A stretch of 64,000 bases of DNA from Macrosoma leucophasiata (taxonomy: Eukaryota > Arthropoda > Insecta > Lepidoptera > Hedylidae): positions 8,142,001 through 8,206,000 of the forward strand of contig JAWQUS010000003.1 in NCBI GenBank assembly GCA_036365455.1. The letters run 5' to 3'. Under the pieces are notes generated by a model. The model made no database searches. It worked only from the letters and a program-made list of their open reading frames with translations, and was not told where the DNA came from. Made by a program: the position numbers and the translations under genes. Of the stretch, positions 23,054 to 35,000 are shown piece by piece. Each line of letters begins with the position of its first letter. The first letter of the stretch is position 1.

Positions 23054-26000
23054 CTGGAAAGAAATACAAAATAAGATGTTATTACGATTGAGACCCGTGA
23101 TTTCACGCCTGCATTGCCTTAGGGGATAGGCATAGATAAATTGTCATTTTTTATAAATGTTTATTTATAAGAAAGTGGTACTGGTGGTGTGCTGGAGCAC
23201 TGCAGCAAGCACTACAGCCTAGTGATAGCACACCACCTGCTGATCAGCGTGAGAGGCAGTTCCCTGTACTGACTTACAATCTGAACGTATTAGATGTTCG
23301 GGTATTTAACAAGATCATAATTATTATTGAACCATCATGTGAGTCAGCAGAGGTATTATTCAGATTTGTGTGTCAGTACAAATGACAAAAATATTATAAG
23401 TTTTTATTGACATTCTTGTTAATTTATCGTTAGTTTTAGTATATGGATAGCTCAAATGTGTTTAGTATATATAATAGGTCTGTCATATAATTATTTATAA
23501 ACGACCTGTTAATAAAAATGATTTAAAAAAATGAAACTGATCTGAAGAAAACTGAATCGATTCTATTTTAACTTTTTTTGTTTTCATTTTTTCAAACATA
23601 CTTAAAACTATTGTACAATTTGCACTACATCAAAAAGCCTGAAGAGGTTTGTGCTGATGCAGGTATTTGTTCAACATATAAAATTCATAACAAGTAGGTA
23701 CAGTATACCAACTTACCAAAGGATACAATGTTAAGTAAATGTTTTAATATTTATGTGTTATTATACATAACAATGTATACAATTAAGATGTATTACACCT
23801 AATCACAATTTGCTTTTGATAAAAGCTGAGAAAAAATAAAAATAGACCAAATAAAAAATCTTATCCTGATATCTGATATCTGAATACGAAAACTCAATTA
23901 GGTAGGTATCATACACCGATTCAATAATTACAAATAGGTACAATGAGGGTATATTTACAATTACTGAACGAGCGAATGAATGAATGAGCTCGAGGTGCCG
24001 AGCACGGAGCACGGTAACAATAAAAACTGGTTTCAGGGTTCACTGGGGTCACTGGTTTCAACTTAGAGATAATAATTATTGTAGTATACTTTGGCATTAT
24101 CGCAAAAAACTGACGACAGTGTGACTACAGTCGATTGAAAAGAAAATACTTAGATCTGATAAAGTAGGGCAATATGAAATAATCTTAGTCACGTGGATTG
24201 TTAAAAAAACTCCATATCAACAAATAAAAAAAAATTGTATGGCCTACAGATATTTGTTTCGGGTCTGGGTGTTTGTATGTGTTGTGTGGGTTTATACCTA
24301 GTGTGGGGCTGTGAGTGTAAGCGTATCTATTTCTTTTACGTCGAAGTAAAGCAGTCAAAGTATTACTATTGCTTTGCACTTTTTGCTCAAAGGCGATGCT
24401 TTCAATAATAAACTGAGGCAATACCAAAGGGACGTAGTCTGGTGATTGAATAGCAGACACTTTTGAACGACGACGATGACGATCGTTCTGTTAAGTTTTA
24501 AAATTTGAGTTCATATTTCAGAGACTTTCACACATAGAGTTCATACTTCAAAGACTTTATCTTTAAAATTGTGCAAATGTATGAAAATCAAGTCAATTTT
24601 TTTTTTCGAACCATTATGTTAATTTTGCTATGAATAGCAAATAAGCTGGTCCAAAATTAAATATGAACTCAAATTTTAAAACTTAACAGAACGATCGTCA
24701 TCGTCGTCGTTCAAAAGTGTCTGCTATTCAATCACAAAAAATTGCCCAAGGCTCCATCCAAATATTTTTGCGGCATCTTTTCTATGGCAGAAAACGTATA
24801 TTTCTTACATTATTGTTTGCGCATTATCATTAAGTTCTTAATATTTAGCGTTACTCATTCTTTGCCTTCGCTTCTTGATGAATTTAGCATGAGTATTTAT
24901 AGTCTCTATACCTTGTAGACTCACGCAGTATTTTTAAACTAGCGGCCCGCCCCGGCTTCGCACGGTTACAATGTAACCTACCCTCTCCTATTCATCTTAG
25001 CGTGATGTTATATAGCCTATAGCCTTCCTCGACAAATGGGCTATATAACACTGAAAGAATTTTTCAAATCGGACCTTCAGTTCCTGAGATTAGCGCGTTC
25101 AAGCAAACAAATAAACAAACTCTTCAGCTTTATAATATTATTTTTATTTTTAAAGAAATGAAAGAAAAATTTGACTTCAGGCGAGGCTCGAACTCGCGAC
25201 CTACTGGGAATCTAGTCCAGCCGCTCTTCCAATTGAGCTACTGAAGCCCTGCCCGATTTGTCGAATTTTTCCTTCACATCTATTGCATTGGTTTATGGTA
25301 CCAGTAGCGCCATCTATTACCAACTATGCTAGTTAGGCAACCGATATAATAGACTTTTCAGTTTATTGAATATCGTAAAGAAGTCGCTTTTACCCTTAAT
25401 AATTGTTTTATATTATTTCGCATTAACACATGCTTGTGAAATATATTTTTATTTTTAAAGAAATGAAAGAAAAATTTGACTTCAGGCGAGGCTCGAACTC
25501 GCGACCTACTGGGAATCTAGTCCAGCCGCTCTTCCAATTGAGCTACTGAAGCCCTGCCCGATTTGTCGAATTTTTCCTTCACATCTATTGCATTGGTTTA
25601 TGGTACCAGTAGCGCCATCTATTACCAACTATGCTAGTTAGGCAACCGATATAATAGACTTTTCAGTTTATTGAATATCGTAAAGAAGTCGCTTTTACCC
25701 TTAATAATTGTTTTATATTATTTCGCATTAACACATGCTTGTGAAATATATTTTTATTTTTAAAGAAATGAAAGAAAAATTTGACTTCAGGCGAGGCTCG
25801 AACTCGCGACCTACTGGGAATCTAGTCCAGCCGCTCTTCCAATTGAGCTACTGAAGCCCTGCCCGATTTGTCGAATTTTTCCTTCACATCTATTGCATTG
25901 GTTTATGGTACCAGTAGCGCCATCTATTACCAACTATGCTAGTTAGGCAACCGATATAATAGACTTTTCAGTTTATTGAATATCGTAAAGAAGTCGCTTT

Positions 26001-29000
26001 TACCCTTAATAATTGTTTTATATTATTTCGCATTAACACATGCTTGTGAAATATATTTTTATTTTTAAAGAAATGAAAGAAAAATTTGACTTCAGGCGAG
26101 GCTCGAACTCGCGACCTACTGGGAATCTAGTCCAGCCGCTCTTCCAATTGAGCTACTGAAGCCCTGCCCGATTTGTCGAATTTTTCCTTCACATCTATTG
26201 CATTGGTTTATGGTACCAGTAGCGCCATCTATTACCAACTATGCTAGTTAGGCAACCGATATAATAGACTTTTCAGTTTATTGAATATCGTAAAGAAGTC
26301 GCTTTTACCCTTAATAATTGTTTTATATTATTTCGCATTAACACATGCTTGTGAAATATATTTTTATTTTTAAAGAAATGAAAGAAAAATTTGACTTCAG
26401 GCGAGGCTCGAACTCGCGACCTACTGGGAATCTAGTCCAGCCGCTCTTCCAATTGAGCTACTGAAGCCCTGCCCGATTTGTCGAATTTTTCCTTCACATC
26501 TATTGCATTGGTTTATGGTACCAGTAGCGCCATCTATTACCAACTATGCTAGTTAGGCAACCGATATAATAGACTTTTCAGTTTATTGAATATCGTAAAG
26601 AAGTCGCTTTTACCCTTAATAATTGTTTTATATTATTTCGCATTAACACATGCTTGTGAAATATATTTTTATTTTTAAAGAAATGAAAGAAAAATTTGAC
26701 TTCAGGCGAGGCTCGAACTCGCGACCTACTGGGAATCTAGTCCAGCCGCTCTTCCAATTGAGCTACTGAAGCCCTGCCCGATTTGTCGAATTTTTCCTTC
26801 ACATCTATTGCATTGGTTTATGGTACCAGTAGCGCCATCTATTACCAACTATGCTAGTTAGGCAACCGATATAATAGACTTTTCAGTTTATTGAATATCG
26901 TAAAGAAGTCGCTTTTACCCTTAATAATTGTTTTATATTATTTCGCATTAACACATGCTTGTGAAATATATTTTTATTTTTAAAGAAATGAAAGAAAAAT
27001 TTGACTTCAGGCGAGGCTCGAACTCGCGACCTACTGGGAATCTAGTCCAGCCGCTCTTCCAATTGAGCTACTGAAGCCCTGCCCGATTTGTCGAATTTTT
27101 CCTTCACATCTATTGCATTGGTTTATGGTACCAGTAGCGCCATCTATTACCAACTATGCTAGTTAGGCAACCGATATAATAGACTTTTCAGTTTATTGAA
27201 TATCGTAAAGAAGTCGCTTTTACCCTTAATAATTGTTTTATATTATTTCGCATTAACACATGCTTGTGAAATATATTTTTATTTTTAAAGAAATGAAAGA
27301 AAAATTTGACTTCAGGCGAGGCTCGAACTCGCGACCTACTGGGAATCTAGTCCAGCCGCTCTTCCAATTGAGCTACTGAAGCCCTGCCCGATTTGTCGAA
27401 TTTTTCCTTCACATCTATTGCATTGGTTTTGGTTGGACTAGATTCCCAGTAGGTCGCGAGTTCGAGCCTCGCCTGAAGTCAAATTTTTCTTTCATTTCTT
27501 TAAAAATAAAAATATATTTCACAAGCATGTGTTAATGCGAAATAATATAAAACAATTATTAAGGGTAAAAGCGACTTCTTTACGATATTCAATAAACTGA
27601 AAAGTCTATTATATCGGTTGCCTAACTAGCATAGTTGGTAATAGATGGCGCTACTGGTACCATAAACCAATGCAATAGATGTGAAGGAAAAATTCGACAA
27701 ATCGGGCAGGGCTTCAGTAGCTCAATTGGAAGAGCGGCTGGACTAGATTCCCAGTAGGTCGCGAGTTCGAGCCTCGCCTGAAGTCAAATTTTTCTTTCAT
27801 TTCTTTAAAAATAAAAATATATTTCACAAGCATGTGTTAATGCGAAATAATATAAAACAATTATTAAGGGTAAAAGCGACTTCTTTACGATATTCAATAA
27901 ACTGAAAAGTCTATTATATCGGTTGCCTAACTAGCATAGTTGGTAATAGATGGCGCTACTGGTACCATAAACCAATGCAATAGATGTGAAGGAAAAATTC
28001 GACAAATCGGGCAGGGCTTCAGTAGCTCAATTGGAAGAGCGGCTGGACTAGATTCCCAGTAGGTCGCGAGTTCGAGCCTCGCCTGAAGTCAAATTTTTCT
28101 TTCATTTCTTTAAAAATAAAAATATATTTCACAAGCATGTGTTAATGCGAAATAATATAAAACAATTTATAATATTAGTAACTGTAGATTACTGAATTGG
28201 GCAATGATATACCTACAGCGAAAATTTTTATATCCTGATATAGTAGTAGCTACCTAGTAGTAGCAGGGCACTCTTACTACGCTGGGGTCCTGGGTTTCAT
28301 TCCCGGGTCGGGAACTATTAGAAAAAACGGTGTACGATCCTATATCACTGGTTCTATTGGGATTTTTTCATTTTCAGGAAGTTTCTGGAGATATGAACAG
28401 ATGGCGAGCCTGTCACCATCAGCACATGGGACAAAACGTAACCAGCGAATCGTGGGTGCTTGAATTGAAAGCATGTATGCTTGAACGCATTTACCTCTGC
28501 CTACCCCTTCGGGGATTACATGCGTGAGGTAACGTTTTTAGATATCCTACGAATTAAAGATGTCACACGCTCACTATTTTATCCCACCAAAATAGACGTA
28601 TTCGTACCTACTTACGTATTTTAACATTCTGATCGAACATACAATCCAACAAGAAATAATGCACATCGACCTCAAGAAGAGACGTCGGCTTATTTCAGAT
28701 CTGTAGAGCGTTATCTCTTTCGCACCTTACCTATTTGACGTTTGTCGACCATTTTGATCAAGTTTTGACCAATATCGGACTATGGATGCTTACGTAGACA
28801 GTGTGCAGTTGAGATAACGCTCTAGAAAGTCGAAACTAGCCGATTGTCACTTTCATAGGCTCGATGTGCATTATTTCTTGATGAGCACTGTACGTTTAAA
28901 ATGTCAACATTCTGAAAGTTATTTTTCAATACCTAGTTTTACAGTTACAATGTTATTAGTAGGATATAAAGAGCAACACCGGAGGGGAGTAGCCATATGC

Positions 29001-32000
29001 AGGCTTTCCCCTCTGTCAAAGTACAAGCCCAAATGGGCTTATACATGTCGCCTATATACTTAAAAGTGTGCGTGAAATTGTTTCTGTATTTTGTTAAAGT
29101 CAAGGTGTGAGTTTCGTAGTAATAGACGATTTTTGTAGTGTGCGTGTGTGTCGCACGCATTTCCCCCCGCAAAATATGATAGACTGTTTCGTATCGGTAA
29201 TATACGCTATGGCTACTCCCCTCCAGTCCGCCGCGGCCGTTAGCCCGTGTTGCTCTATGGTAGGATACGATGAAAAATATTGAACATTTACTCACTCAGT
29301 TCTTTGCTCTCTTTGAAAAGGTTTTGCAAGTCGAATGTGACGCGATCACCGTAACTGAACGTGTATTTGTAGTTTCTCACAGCGAAGTGGTTCATCCCTT
29401 TGTCGTCTTTGGTATATTTTGTGTTTATATCTAGTTTCATTCTCAGATTTGCTGCAACATAAAAATTTACAGATGTTAATAAATTAGTTGTTAATAGATA
29501 GTTTTGGTGTCATAGCTCAAGTGACGGAACTTGCGGACGTAGCCACCACCGCACTACCTAGTCTTCTTGTCGCTAAATGGTGGTGTTCAGCGCTATCATG
29601 TTCCGGTGAGTTGGTAATGTATAGTCCTGTAATTTGCAGCGCAGAGGTATATCAACTTAAACCTCAAGAGTGGCAACGCATTGTTTTTATAGATAAGTAG
29701 AAAACATGGTAAGAAATTACAATCGATGTTAACTGTTTGTTTGCCACTTCATAATATACAAAAGAGCCATCTTTTCAGGGTCTGATAACAATGGGAAGAG
29801 AGAAGATATAAACAGCATCAATATTCGTATCTTTTCAAAGGATAAAAAAGACACATAATAAATGTGAAGCAATGGTACAAACTGTACGAATGAGAAAGCT
29901 AGAAAAGGTATGTATGTAAAAAAGATTAAGTCATTAACACGCGGAATAGTGATCTCACACTTGGTTTTTATGAAACTCGATCTGGCTCACGAGAATGTCG
30001 CCATGTGGGATGTGGGTTTGGCCAGAATATTGCCGATAGTCTTAGCGGTCGTTGGATTAATAAGCAAAGAGTTTCGATCAACATTTCAAGAAGCTCAAGC
30101 TAGGGTCAAGGGTGTGATTCATAAAGCACTACTTCTCGGCACGGCACGTCGGTATAGTGAAAAAGATCCTGTCTTTGTGACCCTAACCACCGACAGTTTG
30201 GACCCTGCACCCAGTGGCGGCAGTATACAGTATAGTGTTCTTAGATTTTCGCGAGCTACACTCATCGAAATAATATGACTTAGTAGAATCACACTAAATA
30301 CTTCTACATGTCTTGATTTAATATTCATAAATTTTCCTTTGAGTAATACTTCAACTACTATAGAAGATTTAGGTTTTTCCGACCATATGGCTGTTATAAT
30401 ACAGACAAAAATTCCATATCAACCTAAAAAACCAATAGTTTGGAAAGTCAGGAAACGGTTATTCAGTAGCCAAAATATAGATAACTTTAAGTCTAAATTA
30501 CGTTCAATAGAATGGTCAAAAGTATTGCAAACTCATTATAATATGAATGAAAATTATAAATTATTTCATGATATTATCGTAAATACTCTGAATGAATGTA
30601 TTCCTAAAACTACAAAAAAATTAAGAAATGATTATAAAAAACATTGGTTAACCATTGGAATTAAAGTATCCTGCCACAACAAAAGATTATTAAAAATATT
30701 ATCATCTAAATCAAATAGTAAAATACTTAAAGAATACTATAAAAACTATGAAAAAGTACTTAAAAAAACAGTAACGGCTTCAAAAAAAATTAACTATATA
30801 AATAGAATTAAAAATTCTAATAATAAAATCAAAACTGCATGGAGTATAGTAAATGAACGGACAAACAAAAAACGTAAAAAAATTAAAAAGAACATTAAAT
30901 TATTAATAAATAATACCTTAGTGTCAGACCCTAAACAAATAGCTAATAATTTTAACGATTCGTTCGCATCGGCCGGTGAAAATGCTTCCCCAGGATCCAC
31001 TGGACGAACGGTCGTAAACCCAACACAGAATACCATGTTTTGACACCAGTGAATAATCATGAAGTTAATAAAATTATTAAGAGTTTAAAAAATAAATTTA
31101 GCTGTGGAATCGACGAGATCCCTCCTACATTGTTCAAGCAAAGCGCAGATGAACTAACAGCAACTCTATGTTTTCTAATAAATCAATCATTCCAGGAAGG
31201 CTACTTCCCAGACTTACTAAAAAAAGCAGTCATAAAACCAATCCATAAGAAACACTCAGAAATTGACCCTACCAACTACCGCCCAATTGCCCTTTTGCCG
31301 TCAGCTTCTAAGATTTTTGAAAAAGCTATGTGCAATCGTATTTGCGCATTTTGTGAAAAATATAAAATTTTCGCAGAAGCGCAATACGGCTTTCGTAAGA
31401 AACGCTCAACGGTATTAGCAGTATACAATTATATACAAGAAGTTTTAAATATAATAAATGATAAAAGTTATGCGATAGGTTTGTTGCTTGATATGTCTAA
31501 GGCCTATGATAGGGTGCAATATAATATTCTATTAAATAAATTATACGGAATTGGAATCCGCGGCCCCGCTCATAAATGGTTAGTTTCATACCTACAAAAT
31601 AGAGAACAAATAGTAGAACTTGAATTTTTTAACTATACAACAAATGAAATAGATATGATTCGTTCTGATAATAAAAATATTAATGCCTCTATCCCACAAG
31701 GGAGTGTAATCGGATGTCTTTTATTTTTAATATATATTAACGATCTTCCAAAAATAATGCAAGAGCCTTGTACCCTGTTCGCTGACGACATCTCTCTGTT
31801 AACCTCATCTAAAAATCCTACCACCATAAATACAAAACTAACCACAATATTAGATAATACGAATAATTGGTTAAAAGATCATAATTTAAGTATCAACTTT
31901 TCTAAAACCAGAATAATGTGCTTTCACCCCTACCAGAAAGCACCATTGAATATAAACTACATATATAATAATAATATAATTAACGTCGTTAATAACTTCA

Positions 32001-35000
32001 CATTACTCGGGCTAGATATAGATACGCACATCAATTGGAAATCTCATTTATACAAAAATAAAAACAAAATTTCTAGATTTACTTACGCTCTTCGAGAAGT
32101 TAAAAAAACCACAGACGTCCAAACTGCTTTAACTACATACTATGCCTACGCACACTCGTGGCTAAGTTATGGTATAATCTTATGGGGCAATAGTACAGAT
32201 GTACCCACACTATTTACTATACAGAAAAAACTTATTAGAATAATAGTCAATATCAAACAAACTGACAGTTGTCGACCTCACTTTCAACGATTAAAAATCC
32301 TCACTCTACCCTGCATCTACATTCTTGAAATTTGTAAATTTGTCCGAAATCATCCAAATTTATACGAAAAACGAGGCGACATATTCATCAAGGATTTAAG
32401 ACACAAAAATAAACTAACGCTACCCCCATCTCGACTAAACCTCCACTCTTCCAGCACTTATCCAACGTCCATTAAAATATACAACCATCTACCTGAAAAA
32501 TTAAAAAACTTAGATAATGATAAAACATTTTTGACCAAATTAAAGAAAATTTTATTAAATAAATCCTATTACAGCATTAATGAATTCTTTCAAGAAAAAG
32601 ATATAAGTACAAAGTAAAATTAAACTAAAATATTAATAAATTATAGTAATAATATAAATAATGTAGGTCTGTATATGTTAAAATACTAGGTATTTAATTG
32701 AGTATAAATCATCCTCTCTCCTACATTGCGGTGCCCAACAGGGTCCATAATCCTAATGTTGTAGGTACATTATGGTGCAATAAAGTATTGAGTATTGAGT
32801 ATTGAGTATTGAATTAAAGCCCAACCGCAACAGTCAGTAAGACCTCAAAATACAATTAGTAACTTTTGTGTTAATCCTGAACGCTACGCAAGACGTTTGC
32901 AAAATAGATGGAGGTAGTTGCACATACTATTTTATTCAGTCTGCCCGAGACCACGGAAGCTGAAAAGCGACCGAAACGTCGGGTTCGATTTTAAATAATC
33001 ATTTTAGTTTAATATACGCGAGATAAATCCGAAAACTAGTTTTATTTCAATGAGTATATAATATATTTTTATTATATTAATTTTTGTTTTTGTATATCAA
33101 CTTAAGTAAAAAAATATTACAGTATCCAAAAAGAAATATTGCACATCGACCTCAAGAAGGAGACTTTGGCTTATTTCGGGTCTGTAGAGTGTTGTCTTTT
33201 TCGCACCATTTTTTATGTAATGGAAGTGGCAAACAAGCATGCAATTCACATTGATGAAAAGTGATGTTTGCCCATCTTAACTCAGGTTATAAACTTTTCG
33301 CTACTGACTGGAACTTATCCGTCTGCTTGGCGTAAAGCTTATATTTTACCTTGTCCAAAAATAGCCAGTCCAAGTCTTCCTTCTCATTTCAGGCCCATTT
33401 CCATACTCCCATTCCTCTCTAAGGTTATAGAAGTTGCTGTTCACTCTCAATTTTCTAAATTTATCTCTGATAATAATTTACTCTCCCAATATCAATCTGG
33501 ATTCCGACCTGGGCACAGTACATCTACAGCCCTGCTTAAAGTTTTGGAGGATGTCAGGTTAAATATGGAGCGCTCTCAAGTAACAGTTTTGGTCTTAATA
33601 GATTTTTCTAACGCGTTCAACACTGTTGACCATGACATTCTTCTTAGCTTACTTAAATACATCGGAGTCTCATCACTGGTTCAGGACTGGTTCTCTTCAT
33701 ATCTTCGCGGTCGCCAGCAGGCTGTTCGCGCTGGCCAGGAGCTATCTGACTGGTGCGATCTAGTTGCTGGTGTACCGCAAGGCGGAATTCTCTCTCCACT
33801 TTTATTTTCTTTGTTTATAGATCTTATAACCTTCTGCCTCCAATGCTCTTACCATCTGTACGCTGACGACTTACAGATATATACCCAGTCTGATGTCTCC
33901 AATATAGATCTTGCCATTGCTAAAATCAATAGGGACCTACAATCTGTATATGAGTGGTCACTAAGGTTTGGAATTTTTGTAAACCCTGCTAAGTGCCAAG
34001 CTATTATAATTGGAAGTACTTATTTTACTAACATTCTCGACACTGGTCATTTGCCTCCAATTTTATTTGACAATTCAGTTATTCCATTTGTCGACCATGT
34101 AAAGGATTTAGGGCTCTACATCGATTCCAACTTAAAATGGAAAAAACAAGTTAGTAAAATCAGTCAGAATGCTATTGCCTCATTGCGGTCCCTTTATAGA
34201 TTTAAGAACTTCTTACCATCCTGCACGAAAATTCTCCTTGTACAATCTCTTGTCATACCCATTATTGATTATGCAGATGTTTGTTTCTCAGATATTACCC
34301 AGGAAAATCTCAATAAATTGGATCGTCTACTTAACAACTGTATACGTTTCATATTTGGCCTACGTAAATTCGACCACATCTCCCTTTACCGTTCCAAGCT
34401 CAAATGGCTTCCAATCCGCCAGAGAAGGTCCTTACGGACGCTCTGTGTACTATTCTCTGTTATTAACGACCCTTGTTCCCCTAATTATCTCAAATCTAAA
34501 TTTAATTTCCTGGGCGCCTCTCATAACCTTTCCCTCCGTTCATCGGAAAATCTTATGCTTCAAATACCGTCTCACCGCTCTGGTTTTATTTCAAATTCTT
34601 TTGCTTTGAATGCAATTAAACTCTGGAACACGCTGCCCCTTGACATTCGTAGATCTCCCTCCAAATTATCATTTAAGCGGAAAGTATGTCGTTACTTTCT
34701 GCAATAATTTTCTTAATGTTGGCTCTTCATCGTCTCATACTTATTTGCGTTTTGTTTTAATTTTATTGTTAGTTATGGTATTATATATTTATATTTATTT
34801 ATTATATATATATTTATATATGCACAGATTTATTAAAATTTATTATACATTATTTATTATTATTGTTACATGATAATATAGTATTTTATTTATATTATAT
34901 AAATATAATTATTACATCTAGTTTAAGGTAGTTATCTTTCTATTTTAAATACTTTCTCTCCAAGGTTTTTTTTATTTGCACTCTCATCATCTTGTCTCAC

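Larger units (their letters stand above)
25129..28177. mobile_element. tRNA-like inverted mobile repeat, locus B: multimer with 12-bp direct repeats
   Basis: The insert 25141-28165 is flanked by perfect TTTATAATATTA (25129-25140 and 28166-28177). It has eight 305-bp units with the tRNA-like sequence on the minus strand, an inversion junction near 27427-27436, then a half unit and two full units on the plus strand. Units look identical by eye. In the inverse orientation it begins ATTGTTTTATATTATTTCGC and ends CTTTAAAAATAAAAA, the same two outer ends as locus A. Each unit has A and B boxes and a TTTTT run after the tRNA-like end, so each could be a Pol III gene. No protein is encoded. It lies in intron 4. 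Confidence 0.9.
30279..32815 (+). mobile_element. CR1/Jockey-superfamily LINE, 5'-truncated, one frameshift
   Basis: In-frame sequence begins with [15 protein letters not shown] and SDHMAV, the end of an apurinic-type endonuclease. A single frame change near 31020-31041 separates this from a complete reverse transcriptase (31040-32617). The 3' UTR ends in (TTGAGTA)-type repeats (AGTATTGAGTATTGAGTATT). The element lies in intron 3 in the orientation opposite to the host gene. The 5' half (ORF1, most of the endonuclease) is missing. Confidence 0.88.

Noticed and set aside
25173..28090. A cluster of functional serine tRNA genes (anticodon AGA)
   Set aside because: No long variable arm and a mismatched anticodon stem; the mobile-element context favours a tRNA-derived module.
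25141..28165. CRISPR-like regular repeats
   Set aside because: The whole 305-bp period is repeated with no variable spacers, in a eukaryotic intron.
25141..28165. Hammerhead ribozyme in the tRNA-like unit (retrozyme hypothesis)
   Set aside because: No CUGANGA core with a paired GAAA box was seen on either strand; other ribozyme types were not excluded.
29910..30278. A 122-codon host gene
   Set aside because: Its middle matches a LINE C-terminal pattern and the rest lacks support; it abuts another LINE.
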